Part shown: positions 26,744 through 35,939 of the stretch, one piece after another
Layout: each line of letters opens with the position of its first letter
Position numbering within the stretch: position 1 is the first letter of the stretch
Assembly (NCBI GenBank): GCA_021463145.1
Contig: JAJTWZ010000021.1
Coordinates: 1 to 64,000, forward strand
DNA length: 64,000 nt
Source: Blastocatellia bacterium
GTDB lineage: Bacteria; Acidobacteriota; Blastocatellia; UBA7656; JADIYM01
Direction of reading: 5' to 3'
Program-made: the position numbers and the translations under genes
The notes under the pieces: generated by a model
Database searches by the model: none
The model's input: only the letters and a program-made list of their open reading frames with translations
Told to the model about the DNA's origin: nothing

Positions 26744-29700
26744 ATGTCCGAAACGAACTCCGACTCAAGACCGCGCTTCGTGCCTGTCGCCGGCCTTCTT
26801 TGCCGCGAGGCGGCGGGCGATTCGTTTCGTCAGGTCTTGTTGAGTTCCGAGCGCTTTCGAATCGGCCGCCGGTTCGAGAACGACTTGATCGTCTCTCACG
26901 CAAGCGTGTCGCGATTCCACGCGGAGATACTCTGGGAAGGCGGGAACTGGTACGTCGTCGACTGCGATAGCAAATTCGGGACGTCCGTAAACGGCGAGCG
27001 TATCGTGCGCGCTGCGCTCGTCCCCGGTGACGAGATCCGAATCGGCACCGAGGATGGACCGTTGATCGTCTTCAGCCCTTCGGAACTTCCGGACCGCCTG
27101 GAAATGGCCCACCCGGACGCCCGGTTGCAGTCCGGCGGAACCGGCGGCTCGATGCCTGCGAGCGAAGCTGGATTGGACGGGCCGCCCCATAGTGCTGTCG
27201 TAAGCGATTCGAGCACGCCCTCGGGCGATGCCCTTCGGCTCGTCGAGAAGTTTCGAGCGACGAGCCTGATTGGCGATTACCACGAAGCCCTGGCGCTTGT
27301 GGCCGATGCGGCGCTCGAGTTGACACACTTCGATAGAGCTGCGCTCCTGCTCGTTGATCGTGCTACGGGTGCAGCCGGGGCCGTGCGGTTGGAAGTTGCG
27401 CGAACGCGCTCTGGCAGGGTCGTCGCAGTAGACTCGCGTCGCGAGGCTGCCTGTGCCGAAGCCGTTGTCGAGAACGGGCTTGTCGTCCAGATAGACGTCG
27501 ACGCCGAACGGATGGAGGGCGAGTTGCCCATCGCGCTGGCCGCCGCCTCTGCTGGAATCGAGCGCATCGTATGCTTACCCCTCCTGACACCAAGCGGAGG
27601 CGATCTGTCTGCGACTAATGGTTCCGGACCGCGAACGGTGGGGGCTCTGTATCTGGAGGCCGGTCCCGGTGCGCCTCGCGCCGACGGCGTGCGAGCGGTG
27701 CTCGAGTCGCTCGCGAGCGAGGCGGCACACGTGGTCGAACGGCTTTATCACAGACAACGCTACGCGGCTCGTGCCCGAGTTCTGGCTGCAAGTCGCATTG
27801 CGGAGCGGACCGCGCGAGCCGGCGACGCGCTCCTGCCCCTCGTCACGCGAGCGAAAGCCGTGTGCGAGCTGTTGCCGGACCTCTTGACCGTCGGTGACCT
27901 GAATGGCGCCACGCTCGCGCTCGAGCCGTTCGAGGAGCCGGACCTCCGCGCTCAACTTCCGGACAACGTGCGCGCCGACGTGCTCAAGGCCATAGGAATC
28001 GCCCGAATGTGGCAGGGAGCGTGGCATCGTGCGGTCGGACTCCTGAACGAAGCGCTGGCCATCGCGATCGAGGGACAGAACGTAGTCCTCGAGATGTCGA
28101 TCCGCGCCAGCCTCGCACGTTGCTATGCCGAGATTTGCGAATACGCGATGGCTCGCGACAACGCGATGACGGCGGTTTCGGTGCTGCGTCGCATCGACGA
28201 ATCGTCGGTCGAGTACGCGCGGGCATTGCTTGCGCTGGGCGTACTCGAGCACGCCGAAGGCGATTCCGTCTCGGCGATCCACGCGTTTCGACTTGCATTG
28301 CGTGTAGCGGAACGCGCCGACGACCTTCTTGCGCTCGCAACGGCTCACTACCGGCTGGGTTTGCTCCAGTTCGCAAGCGGAGACACTACGGCGGCGATCG
28401 CGGCTTTTCAGGCGGCCCTCGAAGCGGTGCAACCGACCGGCAACGTGAAGCTTGCGCTTGTGGGTCAGGTAGCGTTGGCGACTGCTCTTGTGCGTTCGGG
28501 GGCGTGGCTCCGGGCCGAATCCGTCATCGGAGCCGCTCTCGACGCGGCGACTGAGCCGCTGTACGGCGCGATCAGGGCCCGGTTGCATCTGCTTGCTGCC
28601 TCGATCGCGGTGTGGCGCGACGGCGCGGATGCGGCGGCCGATAGCTCAATCGACAGATTGCGAGCTGCCGTTCACGGACTCGACGATGCGGGGTTGAGCG
28701 ACGAGGTCGATCTACTCCAGGCGGAGCTATGCCTCGACCGAAGTGACCCTGCTGGCGCCCGGCGCTGTCTTCTGAATGTAAACAACGGTGCGCCCGACGG
28801 TCTCGAGGATGGCCTCACCGTGCGCGCGAGACTCCTTCTTGCCGAGGTAGAGCGCCTCGATGGAAATGCGGATGAGGCGCGCCGCCAGATAGTTCTGGCT
28901 CAGCGGTCGATTTCCGGAATGCGCGACCTTGGCCTCGCGGGACTCGCGCAGCGCGCCGAAGGGCGTCTTAATGCCGATCGAGGTCTGTTGACCGAGGCTC
29001 AGCATCGCTATGCGCAGGCGTTGTCGATTTTTCGGACGCTGGACGATCGGCGTCAGATCGGTTGCGTCCATTTCGATCTGGGGAACCTGATGCTTGCCGC
29101 AAACGATGCGCCCTGCGCCCGGACGCACCTCCAGATGGCACATTCGATTTGCTCGGACCTGGGAATGTCGGCACTGCTCGCGCGAGTGGAAGCCAGAGTC
29201 TCGCTTGCGGCGGCGCGGGTGAGCGCCGAGTCGCCCCCGACATATTCGTCGACGGTACTTTCCGCGCGCTCCGAGCCACGTTTCGTCCGGCGGCTGCTCG
29301 AGGCATCGCAGTCGCGGGACCTGATGCTCAGGGAACTGACGTCCATTGCGATTGATGTCGCCAGGTCGAAGAGTGCGGTGATCGTGACCGTGAGTCCGGA
29401 CGGCTCTGTAACCGAGACGGCGACACTGGGCGACCGTGGGCAGCCCTGGCAATCGATCGTCGGCATCCTGAAGGCCGCGCGCGGCGAGATCGTTCGGGAG
29501 CGGGAAGGCACGATCTATCCGATCGAACCAGCGGTAGCCGAATCTCCGCATTCGCCGGTGACAGTGCTGGCTGTCGACATCGCGTTGCGCGAGAGTTCAC
29601 GTCACGACCTGGCAATGCAGTCTGTGGTGCAGATGGTGCGCCAGGGGCTCGAGCTCATTCGCCTTCGGGCATCGCTCAAGCGCGCGGACCTTCCATCGCT

Positions 29701-30739
29701 TCCGATGCTGGGGGCTGGAAACGCGGGGGACGGAGGGGCGCATGAGCCGAGTCTCATTTACGTCAGCGCGCCGATGCGTCTCATATGCGAGCGAATCCAT
29801 CTCATCCGCTCGAGTTCTGCCACGGTCCTCGTCACGGGCGAGTCAGGCGTGGGAAAGGAGCTTGTCGCGCGCGCGATTCACAGCGCGGGACCGAATTCGG
29901 GCAGGCCGTTCGTCCCGTTCAACTGTTCCGCGGCGCCACGCGATCTGATCGAGAGTCAGTTGTTCGGTCATAGAAAGGGCGCCTTCACGGGAGCGACCGC
30001 CGACTCGCCAGGGGTAGCGCGTGCCGCGCGTGGCGGAACGCTGTTCCTGGACGAGGTCGGCGACTTGCCGCTCGAACTCCAGCCGAAACTGTTGAGGTTT
30101 CTCGAATACGGTGAGATCCAGCCCCTTGGCGGGCCGGCGCCGCTGCACGTGGACGTCCGGCTCGTGGCAGCAACGAATGCCGATCTGGAAAGAGCCGTTT
30201 CGGAAAGACGCTTCCGCGAAGATCTCTTTCACCGTCTCAACATCATCCGTTTGCACGTGCCGCCGCTCAGGGAGCGGCCTGACGACATTCCACTGCTCGT
30301 TTCGCACTTCCTCCAGGAACTGTCTGCCCGCGCTGGACACTCAACGGCGCCCTCGATATCGGAGGAAGCGCTTTCGGCGATGGTGCGATCGAGGTGGCCC
30401 GGCAACGTCCGGCAACTGCGAAACGAAGTCGAGCGGCTCGTCACCTTCCATCCAGGCGGCTCGACGATTACTCGCGACAATCTCTCACCGGAGATTCAAG
30501 CCATCGAGCCCCCAGTGTCCTCAGCAGGGAGCTCCTCGTCCTTCCGCTCCTATGACAACTCGTCGATTCCACTTGCCGACCGCCTCCGACTCTTCGAGAT
30601 CGAGCTGATCTCGCGCGCACTCTCAGACTCGGAAATGAACCTGACCCACGCCGCCGACTCGCTCGGCATGGCAAGGCAGAACCTGCAACGTCGCGTCAGA
30701 AAGCTCGGCTTGCGTCCGCAGACCGGCGATGCCGACTGA
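26744..30739 (+). CDS. large sigma-54-dependent activator: FHA, GAF, TPR, AAA+ and Fis-type HTH
   Basis: ATG 26744 opens a 1331-residue regulator. In order it has an FHA domain (about 20-110; GRRFENDLIVSHASVSRFHA, SKFGTSVNGE), which would read phosphothreonine. A GAF-like domain follows (about 165-330), then about 400 residues of tetratricopeptide helices (370-800), a second GAF-like region (about 850-990), the AAA+ motor and a C-terminal helix-turn-helix. The motor has Walker A GESGVGKE (about 1031) and the sigma-54 contact loop GAFTGA (about 1079), then FLDEVGDLPLELQPKLLRFL. The HTH has LTHAADSLGMARQNLQRRVR. All features needed to open sigma-54 promoters are present. Kinase signals through the FHA domain are an attractive but untested input. 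It sits directly upstream of a sigma factor gene with a sigma-54 promoter. Confidence 0.93.
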   Translation: MSETNSDSRPRFVPVAGLLCREAAGDSFRQVLLSSERFRIGRRFENDLIVSHASVSRFHAEILWEGGNWYVVDCDSKFGTSVNGERIVRAALVPGDEIRIGTEDGPLIVFSPSELPDRLEMAHPDARLQSGGTGGSMPASEAGLDGPPHSAVVSDSSTPSGDALRLVEKFRATSLIGDYHEALALVADAALELTHFDRAALLLVDRATGAAGAVRLEVARTRSGRVVAVDSRREAACAEAVVENGLVVQIDVDAERMEGELPIALAAASAGIERIVCLPLLTPSGGDLSATNGSGPRTVGALYLEAGPGAPRADGVRAVLESLASEAAHVVERLYHRQRYAARARVLAASRIAERTARAGDALLPLVTRAKAVCELLPDLLTVGDLNGATLALEPFEEPDLRAQLPDNVRADVLKAIGIARMWQGAWHRAVGLLNEALAIAIEGQNVVLEMSIRASLARCYAEICEYAMARDNAMTAVSVLRRIDESSVEYARALLALGVLEHAEGDSVSAIHAFRLALRVAERADDLLALATAHYRLGLLQFASGDTTAAIAAFQAALEAVQPTGNVKLALVGQVALATALVRSGAWLRAESVIGAALDAATEPLYGAIRARLHLLAASIAVWRDGADAAADSSIDRLRAAVHGLDDAGLSDEVDLLQAELCLDRSDPAGARRCLLNVNNGAPDGLEDGLTVRARLLLAEVERLDGNADEARRQIVLAQRSISGMRDLGLAGLAQRAEGRLNADRGLLTEAQHRYAQALSIFRTLDDRRQIGCVHFDLGNLMLAANDAPCARTHLQMAHSICSDLGMSALLARVEARVSLAAARVSAESPPTYSSTVLSARSEPRFVRRLLEASQSRDLMLRELTSIAIDVARSKSAVIVTVSPDGSVTETATLGDRGQPWQSIVGILKAARGEIVREREGTIYPIEPAVAESPHSPVTVLAVDIALRESSRHDLAMQSVVQMVRQGLELIRLRASLKRADLPSLPMLGAGNAGDGGAHEPSLIYVSAPMRLICERIHLIRSSSATVLVTGESGVGKELVARAIHSAGPNSGRPFVPFNCSAAPRDLIESQLFGHRKGAFTGATADSPGVARAARGGTLFLDEVGDLPLELQPKLLRFLEYGEIQPLGGPAPLHVDVRLVAATNADLERAVSERRFREDLFHRLNIIRLHVPPLRERPDDIPLLVSHFLQELSARAGHSTAPSISEEALSAMVRSRWPGNVRQLRNEVERLVTFHPGGSTITRDNLSPEIQAIEPPVSSAGSSSSFRSYDNSSIPLADRLRLFEIELISRALSDSEMNLTHAADSLGMARQNLQRRVRKLGLRPQTGDAD

Positions 30740-30889
30740 GTAGTGGCGCCGGCTTCGCCGCAACGATTCATTGCAGCGCGTTTAACATATTGTAGAGAAA
30801 GCGTTTACCGTCTTTCTCCGCTGACCGAGCTGCTCCTGACGTAGCCGCCTGCATCGATTTGTTGCGGCCCGGCTGGATAGCCCGATCGC

Positions 30890-30912
30890 GTAACTGCAAT
30901 ATTTGCAGTTAC
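30890..30912. promoter_or_regulatory. palindromic operator or enhancer site
   Basis: The ten-base arms GTAACTGCAA and TTGCAGTTAC are perfect complements around TAT. The site lies 19 bases upstream of the sigma-54 promoter and just after the activator gene, so it is a good candidate binding site for the activator's Fis-type domain. Confidence 0.55.
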
Positions 30913-30930
30913 TTGGGATATCGGTGCTTG

Positions 30931-30947
30931 CGGCACGGGATGTGCAT
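30931..30947 (+). promoter_or_regulatory. sigma-54 (-24/-12) promoter of the downstream sigma factor gene
   Basis: The sequence CGGCACGGGATGTGCAT keeps GG and GC exactly ten bases apart (30932-30933 and 30944-30945). It contains GGCACG and TGCA, close to the full consensus. A transcript would start near 30957 and have about 115 bases before the coding region. Confidence 0.65.
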
Positions 30948-31071
30948 TATGAATCGTGCACCGCACGATCATTCATCTACGACTTCCACTTGGTACCGGG
31001 CCTCCCCACACTAGACGGGATGGGATCGTGCGGTGTCGCCGATATCGGATTCTGGTTTGGAGTTGCTCGAA

Positions 31072-31809
31072 ATGTCTGCCAGACCCTGTTTAGCGGTTGA
31101 CGATCTACCACCCCAAGTCGAAAGCCTTTCCGATGTGGAATTGATGCGCGCATGCCGCTCGGTGGGCGAGTCGGACGTGTGGGACGAGTTCGTCCGCCGG
31201 TTCAATCGATTCGTGTGCCTTGCAGTCGTGCGGGCGTACGGGCATTGCAGTGGGCTGCGGACCGGTCAATTGGATCCCGATGTCGTGGCGGATCTCGTTC
31301 AGGATGTGTACCTGAAGCTCTACGTACGGTCGAGGTCGACCGCGAGGGCATTTCGTGGCGAGTGCGATGCTGCGGTCTACGTGTACATCGGCCGCGTTGC
31401 GATATCGGTGGCTGTCGACGCTCAACGCCGGAGGCTGGCTCGCAAGCGTGGTCGCGACCTCGTCTCGCTCGAGACGATCGTGGGCCGCGACGAAGGCGAA
31501 GACATCACTTTGGGGTCGATCCTCCACTCTCCCGAGGCCAGTCCGGAGCAGATTGCGCTTGCCTCGGTTTTCCGGCGAGAGGTACGGGATATCCTCGCGG
31601 GGCTGGTGCGCGGGCGCAACGCCTCGCGGGATCTTCGGATCGCAGAGGCTTATCTGTTCGAAGGAACACCACTTTCCGAGATTGCCGAGTCGATGTCAGC
31701 GCTTGCGCCAGGAGCGATGAAGTCGTCGGTTCGTCGCACCGGGGCAAAGCTTAGGGCGGAAATCGGGCGGCGTGAGCGGGCCGCAGTTCTTGGTCACGCT
31801 CGAGTCTGA
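31072..31809 (+). CDS. sigma-70 family (ECF-like) sigma factor
   Basis: This 245-residue protein starts at ATG 31072 with GGAG nine bases before. Region 2 appears around residues 22-130: LMRACRSVGESDVWDEFVRR, VADLVQDVYLKLYV and YVYIGRVAISVAVDAQRRRL. It has an unusually long spacing before the core RNA polymerase-binding helix. Region 4 is around 185-235 (ILAGLVRGRNASRDLRIAEA, then LSEIAESMSALAPGAMKSSV) and is rather divergent. It resembles ECF-type factors of deltaproteobacteria and acidobacteria that are controlled at the transcript level. The sigma-54 promoter upstream and the neighbouring activator imply a cascade. Confidence 0.8.
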   Translation: MSARPCLAVDDLPPQVESLSDVELMRACRSVGESDVWDEFVRRFNRFVCLAVVRAYGHCSGLRTGQLDPDVVADLVQDVYLKLYVRSRSTARAFRGECDAAVYVYIGRVAISVAVDAQRRRLARKRGRDLVSLETIVGRDEGEDITLGSILHSPEASPEQIALASVFRREVRDILAGLVRGRNASRDLRIAEAYLFEGTPLSEIAESMSALAPGAMKSSVRRTGAKLRAEIGRRERAAVLGHARV

Positions 31810-31851
31810 CGCCGCGAATGGCGTTGCGCCCCCGGCGGTGCGCGTGCGAAG

Positions 31852-32118
31852 TTGACGATCGTGCGGCTGCGGTCTATCGCCAACGTCCTGACGACTCGGT
31901 TCCGCGAGCCGTCGCAGTGCCCTGCCTGCAGAGGTGAGTTCGTGTGCGGCGCCACGATAACTGGCTGCTGGTGCACTGCAACGAAACTTTCCGACGAGGT
32001 TCGTGCCGAATTGAAACGGCGCTACTCAGGCTGCCTCTGCCGGAACTGTCTCGCGCGGCTAAGCGAGGGGGAACCAGTCGATGCGCTCGCGACGCCAACC
32101 GGCGTCCACCCGGACTGA
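31852..32118 (+). CDS. cysteine-rich CWC-type protein
   Basis: This 88-residue protein carries CPACRGEFVCGATITGCWC at residues 23-41 and a second pair (GCLCRNCL) about 20 residues later. This matches the cysteine-rich CWC family, which is presumed to bind metal and has no known role. The start is uncertain (TTG 31852 or GTG 31861). It follows the sigma factor gene by 43 bases on the same strand and may be cotranscribed with it. Confidence 0.75.
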   Translation: MTIVRLRSIANVLTTRFREPSQCPACRGEFVCGATITGCWCTATKLSDEVRAELKRRYSGCLCRNCLARLSEGEPVDALATPTGVHPD

Positions 32119-32131
32119 GGGCGATTCCGGG

Positions 32132-32461
32132 TCAGGGCTGCGCGGTCTGGCCGGCGTGGGCCAGGTCGATGAAGTCTCCGACAGGAATTCTCGTTCTCGC
32201 CTCGAACTGCTCGTGCAGCGACAGTAGATCGTCGACCGTCTGATCGAGCGAAATTCTCTCGACGCGCCACATTGGGAGGAACATGGCCGTCAGCCCGATG
32301 TTTCGCCCGTTGGCCACGATCATCCGGGTCCAGTCTTCGAAGCTGTTCAGGTCGATGCCCACCATGGTCGCACCGGCCGCATTCAGTTCGAACAGCTGCC
32401 CCCAGAACTTCTCCTTCGGATTCTGAAGATGGATGACGACGTAGCTGCCGGATCCGATCAT
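32132..32461 (-). CDS. conserved hypothetical protein next to a phosphatase gene
   Basis: ATG 32461 gives a 109-residue protein (MIGSGSYVVIHLQNPKEKFW). It has a compact alpha/beta appearance, with an early strand, IDLNSFEDWTRMI, LTAMFLPMWRVERISLD, and a helical end (TVDDLLSLHEQFEARTRI). No domain is recognised and there is no signal peptide. It starts 22 bases after the stop of the phosphatase gene on the same strand, so both probably share one message. Confidence 0.7.
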   Translation of the reverse strand: MIGSGSYVVIHLQNPKEKFWGQLFELNAAGATMVGIDLNSFEDWTRMIVANGRNIGLTAMFLPMWRVERISLDQTVDDLLSLHEQFEARTRIPVGDFIDLAHAGQTAQP

Positions 32462-32483
32462 CTTTAGTTCTCCCCTGCGACCA

Positions 32484-33257
32484 CTAAGAAGTACCGAGGC
32501 TGGCGCCTTCCGCCACGGGACGGCGCTCGTGGTATGCGGCCAGAAGCGGCCCATGATCGTGAACGGTCGTCTCGCCATCTGCGAACGTCTGCCAGAGCGT
32601 GAAGTCGTCGACTCTAAGGCAGCTGAGAGGGCAATCGGGCTCCGAACCGGTGTCCATGCCAACACAGTTGCTAGCCATGAAGATGTCGTACTCGTGTCGC
32701 CGTCCATCGCGCGGCAGGTACCTCGTCGGCGTATGGCCGAAGAAACAAAGCTTGCCCGCGTAATGCATGTAGAACGAGAAGTCCCGGCTCCAGAGGAGAA
32801 CGTCCTCGTCCACGTCCTCGAGCGGGGTTTCCTCGACCAGCCCGGCGTGCACGTAAATCGCCAGGTCATCCTCGTGATAAAGCGGCATCTCACGGAAAAA
32901 CTCGAGGTGGTCGTCAGGAATCACAATGTCTTCGAGCTCGTCGATCTCGTGGAGCGGACACCCGTACTGAGCGATCGTATCCTGTCCGCCATTCTCTGGT
33001 ATGAGCCACGACAGGTCGCCGAAATCGACGCAGTCGAGCAGCATCTGTTCGTGATTGCCTCGAAGCGTCACAACGTTCGGGTGCTCGTTCCTGAGTCGCA
33101 GCACTTCCGAAACCACTTCCTTGATCTGAGCGCCGCGATCGATGAGATCGCCAAGGAACACGAGTTTGTCTTTCGACAGATCGCAGGGGACTTCGCGGAG
33201 GAGGGCAGTAAGCTGGGAGTAACGTCCGTGGACGTCGCCGATGACGTAGGTGCTCAT
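32484..33257 (-). CDS. metallophosphoesterase, serine/threonine phosphatase-like
   Basis: This 257-residue protein carries the full PPP-type metal signature: GDVHGRYSQL (about 8-17), GDLIDRG (about 39-45) and RGNHEQMLLD (about 70-79), then histidines in YVHAGL and FFGHTP. It could be a protein phosphatase or a dinucleoside tetraphosphate hydrolase; the sequence alone does not decide. ATG 33257 is chosen because the residues before it are unlike the family. A phosphatase of this kind could counter the kinase at 21.8 kb, but that is inference. Confidence 0.9.
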   Translation of the reverse strand: MSTYVIGDVHGRYSQLTALLREVPCDLSKDKLVFLGDLIDRGAQIKEVVSEVLRLRNEHPNVVTLRGNHEQMLLDCVDFGDLSWLIPENGGQDTIAQYGCPLHEIDELEDIVIPDDHLEFFREMPLYHEDDLAIYVHAGLVEETPLEDVDEDVLLWSRDFSFYMHYAGKLCFFGHTPTRYLPRDGRRHEYDIFMASNCVGMDTGSEPDCPLSCLRVDDFTLWQTFADGETTVHDHGPLLAAYHERRPVAEGASLGTS

Positions 33258-33449
33258 GGTATAAAGGCCGCGCTTCCAGTCGCACTCGATAGGCGAGCGA
33301 GGGGCCGCTGTGAGCTTGCACTGGACGAAGCGAGCGTCGTCATTAAAGCACATCCACCCAATGGCGTGCGAGCGCAATCCTGGCCACGCGGAGCACGAGG
33401 CCCTTGCGCTAGTCCCATAGTCCCGGTCGCCGTTCTCGAGACCTGATCG

Positions 33450-34721
33450 ATGCTCTTCCGACTACTTTCCACAGCCCTGCACGCGGTCTTCCGTCTAGTA
33501 TTCACGCTCGAGTATTTCGGCGAGGAGCACGTCCCGGAAACGGGAGCGGTGATCGTCGCGGGGAACCATCCCAGTTATCTCGATCCGCTTCTGATCACGC
33601 TTCCGATCGATCGCCGGATCTACTTCATGGCCTGGGATCGGCTCTTCGCGGTCCCGATTCTGGGGTCCATCCTGAAGCAGGCGGGTGCGTTTCCCGTGCG
33701 CCTTGGAACGAAGGACCCGAACGCCTACAACAAAGCGCTCGAGGTTTTGATGGACGGCCGGGCACTCGGGATCTTTCCCGAGGCGGGCCGGACGGCCGAG
33801 GGCCCGATGAACCCGCTCAAGACGGGTACTGCGCGACTGGCCATTGAGTCGGGGGCCCCGATCGTACCGGTGACGATCACGGGAGCCTACGATGCGTGGC
33901 CTTCGTCTCGCCTGATGCCGTGGCCACGGAAGATTACGGTCAAGTACCACCCACCCATCGTTCTCGATCCCGAGGAAGTGTCCAGGCGGGGCGACGATCG
34001 CGACTTCCAGGAAGCCGTGATGCTTGACGTCCGCGAGTCGATAGAGCGACGGTTGCTGCCATCCCTCTCGGCGGATGCCAGGAAGCGACGGGTATTCGAG
34101 GGTCCGGCCTCGCCAGTTCGAATCTACGAGCTCTACCCCATTCTGGCGACTATCTTCTGCCTTGCGCTCCTCGGCCCGTGGTGGATTCTCGGCGGAATTG
34201 CCGGAGCGCACCTCGTCTATCTGCTTGCCGATATATGGTGGATACCGCAGGGACGCCTCGCGAAAGCGTTTCGCGAGCTGGTTACGCCGGTCGTAGCGTT
34301 GGCGTCCGGTCCGGCACTGGCAGCGACGGTCGAATTGCGGGTCGTAGAGTGGTGGACGCTCGCGGCGATTGCGGCCGGCGCAGGCCTGTCCTTCAACTGG
34401 TCGAATCAATACAAGGCGGAGCGCTTCGTCCGCGGATCGCTGCTGGCGTTCTTCACATCGTTCGTCGTCGCGATCGCACACCCTCATCCATTCGGGCCGC
34501 ACCTCGCCTTTGCGTCATTCACACTTGTCTATGTCGTGTTCTGGCGGCCACTCTTCTGGTACGTCACTGCTCTGGTGATGACGGCATACTCAGGCGTCGT
34601 TCTGTGGGTTCCGGGCGCCACCCTGGTTCAGCCGGCAATGTGGTACCTCGGTCTGTCCGCAGTTGTTGCCGTGTACATTCGGGTGATGAAGTTCTCGGCT
34701 CACGACGGACGCCTGGTATGA
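33450..34721 (+). CDS. 1-acyl-glycerol-3-phosphate acyltransferase (PlsC family) with membrane tail
   Basis: This 423-residue protein has the PlsC acyltransferase domain in its first 220 residues. The catalytic HxxxxD box is NHPSYLD (about 36-42). The glycerol phosphate-binding FPEAGRT (about 109-115) and VPVTITGAY follow. Beyond residue 230 it carries five to six hydrophobic helices absent from standard PlsC, so it is a membrane-anchored variant. It should acylate a lysophospholipid or a related acceptor in the inner membrane. It is transcribed alone. Confidence 0.87.
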   Translation: MLFRLLSTALHAVFRLVFTLEYFGEEHVPETGAVIVAGNHPSYLDPLLITLPIDRRIYFMAWDRLFAVPILGSILKQAGAFPVRLGTKDPNAYNKALEVLMDGRALGIFPEAGRTAEGPMNPLKTGTARLAIESGAPIVPVTITGAYDAWPSSRLMPWPRKITVKYHPPIVLDPEEVSRRGDDRDFQEAVMLDVRESIERRLLPSLSADARKRRVFEGPASPVRIYELYPILATIFCLALLGPWWILGGIAGAHLVYLLADIWWIPQGRLAKAFRELVTPVVALASGPALAATVELRVVEWWTLAAIAAGAGLSFNWSNQYKAERFVRGSLLAFFTSFVVAIAHPHPFGPHLAFASFTLVYVVFWRPLFWYVTALVMTAYSGVVLWVPGATLVQPAMWYLGLSAVVAVYIRVMKFSAHDGRLV

Positions 34722-34838
34722 TTCCAGTAGTAAAATGTCGTGTCGGTGGGGCGCTGGGAATCAGAACTCACGCAAATAGGTTGAACGAATTCTACTGACG
34801 GAATCCGATCTTCATATTTGCCGTACTTTGATGCTGTC

Positions 34839-34854
34839 ATATCGGAAACGATAT
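34839..34854. promoter_or_regulatory. palindrome in the AT-rich upstream region
   Basis: Arms ATATCG and CGATAT flank GAAA, 70 bases before the ATG of the EEP gene. A second AT-only palindrome (ATATATCAATATATAT) lies near 34889-34904. The region is AT-rich compared with its surroundings and probably contains the gene's promoter and an operator. Confidence 0.35.
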
Positions 34855-34924
34855 CGAGCCGATTGGCGAACTCGAAATGCGCAAAATGGATATATCAATA
34901 TATATCGGGTAGTTAGGTGACGAA

Positions 34925-35680
34925 ATGAAGGGCATTCGGATCGCCACTTACAACATCCATAAGTGTATCGGGCTAGACCGCCGCGTATCGGTGGACAGGA
35001 TTGGGAGGGTTCTGCGCGAGCTCGACGCCGATGTGGTCGCCTTACAGGAAGTGGTCATCGAGCGTGAGCAGTCCCGCCGGCGCAAGCATCGCGATCAAGC
35101 GGAATTGCTGGGCGAGATTACGGGTCTTCAGTCGATCGTTGGCGCCGCGATAGACAGGCCGGGCCACGTCTATGGCAACGTCGTGCTGTCTCGCCTGCCG
35201 ATCGTGGGCTTCGAGAACTTCGACATCTCGGCAAGCCGCAGAGAGCCCCGAGCCTGTATTCGAGTGGACATTGCGCTCGACGGCGGCCAGGTGATTCACG
35301 TCTACAACACGCATTTCGGAACCAGTCATCCGGAGCGAGTGGAGCAATCGAAGCTGTTGGTGGAGTCAGGGATTCTCGAAGGCTCGCACCCCGAACACGC
35401 GCAAGTCCTCGCGGGCGACTTCAACGACTGGTTTTCGGGCTCGCCCACGCGCCTTCTCGGGGATCACTTCCACGAGGCCACGCGCCGGCTGAAGCCGACC
35501 TACCCCGCCGTGGCTCCTGTGGTCCGATTGGATCGGATTTATGTCAACAAGCACGTACGCGTGCGCCGGATCGAAGCTCACAAGTCGCGGCTCGCACTGG
35601 TCTCGTCCGATCACGCCCCGATTCTGGCCGTGCTCGACGTGGAGGCACAGCCAGCAGAAAGCACGGCCGGGAGCACCTAG
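34925..35680 (+). CDS. endonuclease/exonuclease/phosphatase (EEP) family protein
   Basis: This 251-residue protein begins with a strand and the metal-binding TYNIHKCIGLDRR, followed by VALQEV with the essential glutamate. It then shows NTHFGTSHPERVEQ, LAGDFNDW, LDRIYVN and SSDHAPILAVL, the complete order of EEP catalytic motifs. Substrates of such proteins range from nucleic acids to phosphoesters and sphingolipids. The absence of a signal peptide favours a cytoplasmic role. It is preceded by an AT-rich region with two palindromes. Confidence 0.9.
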   Translation: MKGIRIATYNIHKCIGLDRRVSVDRIGRVLRELDADVVALQEVVIEREQSRRRKHRDQAELLGEITGLQSIVGAAIDRPGHVYGNVVLSRLPIVGFENFDISASRREPRACIRVDIALDGGQVIHVYNTHFGTSHPERVEQSKLLVESGILEGSHPEHAQVLAGDFNDWFSGSPTRLLGDHFHEATRRLKPTYPAVAPVVRLDRIYVNKHVRVRRIEAHKSRLALVSSDHAPILAVLDVEAQPAESTAGST

Positions 35681-35720
35681 CCGGCTTTTCGCCCTCAGTC
35701 AGTGCCGCCGTTCCGAAGTC

Positions 35721-35742
35721 CCGGAGAGCCTCCGTTCTCCGG
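35721..35742. terminator. hairpin between convergent genes
   Basis: CCGGAGA (35721-35727) and TCTCCGG (35736-35742) enclose eight bases, 40 bases past the EEP gene. There is no T-run. It may still stop or stabilise the transcript. Confidence 0.4.
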
Positions 35743-35939
35743 CAACACAGGGTCCGGGCCGAGTTTCGGCACCGGACCGACGAATTGCGCCGTGGGCCCT
35801 CGTGCTCCCGCCCCGGCGGGGCTTCTCAGGGGCCAACGCACAGCCTGCGTCTAGATGGATCAACCGGCTTACCGTCTCGCCCGGCGCGCGCCATTTCATG
35901 AAGGCGTGACTAAGATCGAGGTCGACCGCCCGCTCCAAA

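Noticed and set aside
34730-34800. tRNA-like tract before the EEP gene
   Set aside because: No cloverleaf or T-loop sequence could be formed.
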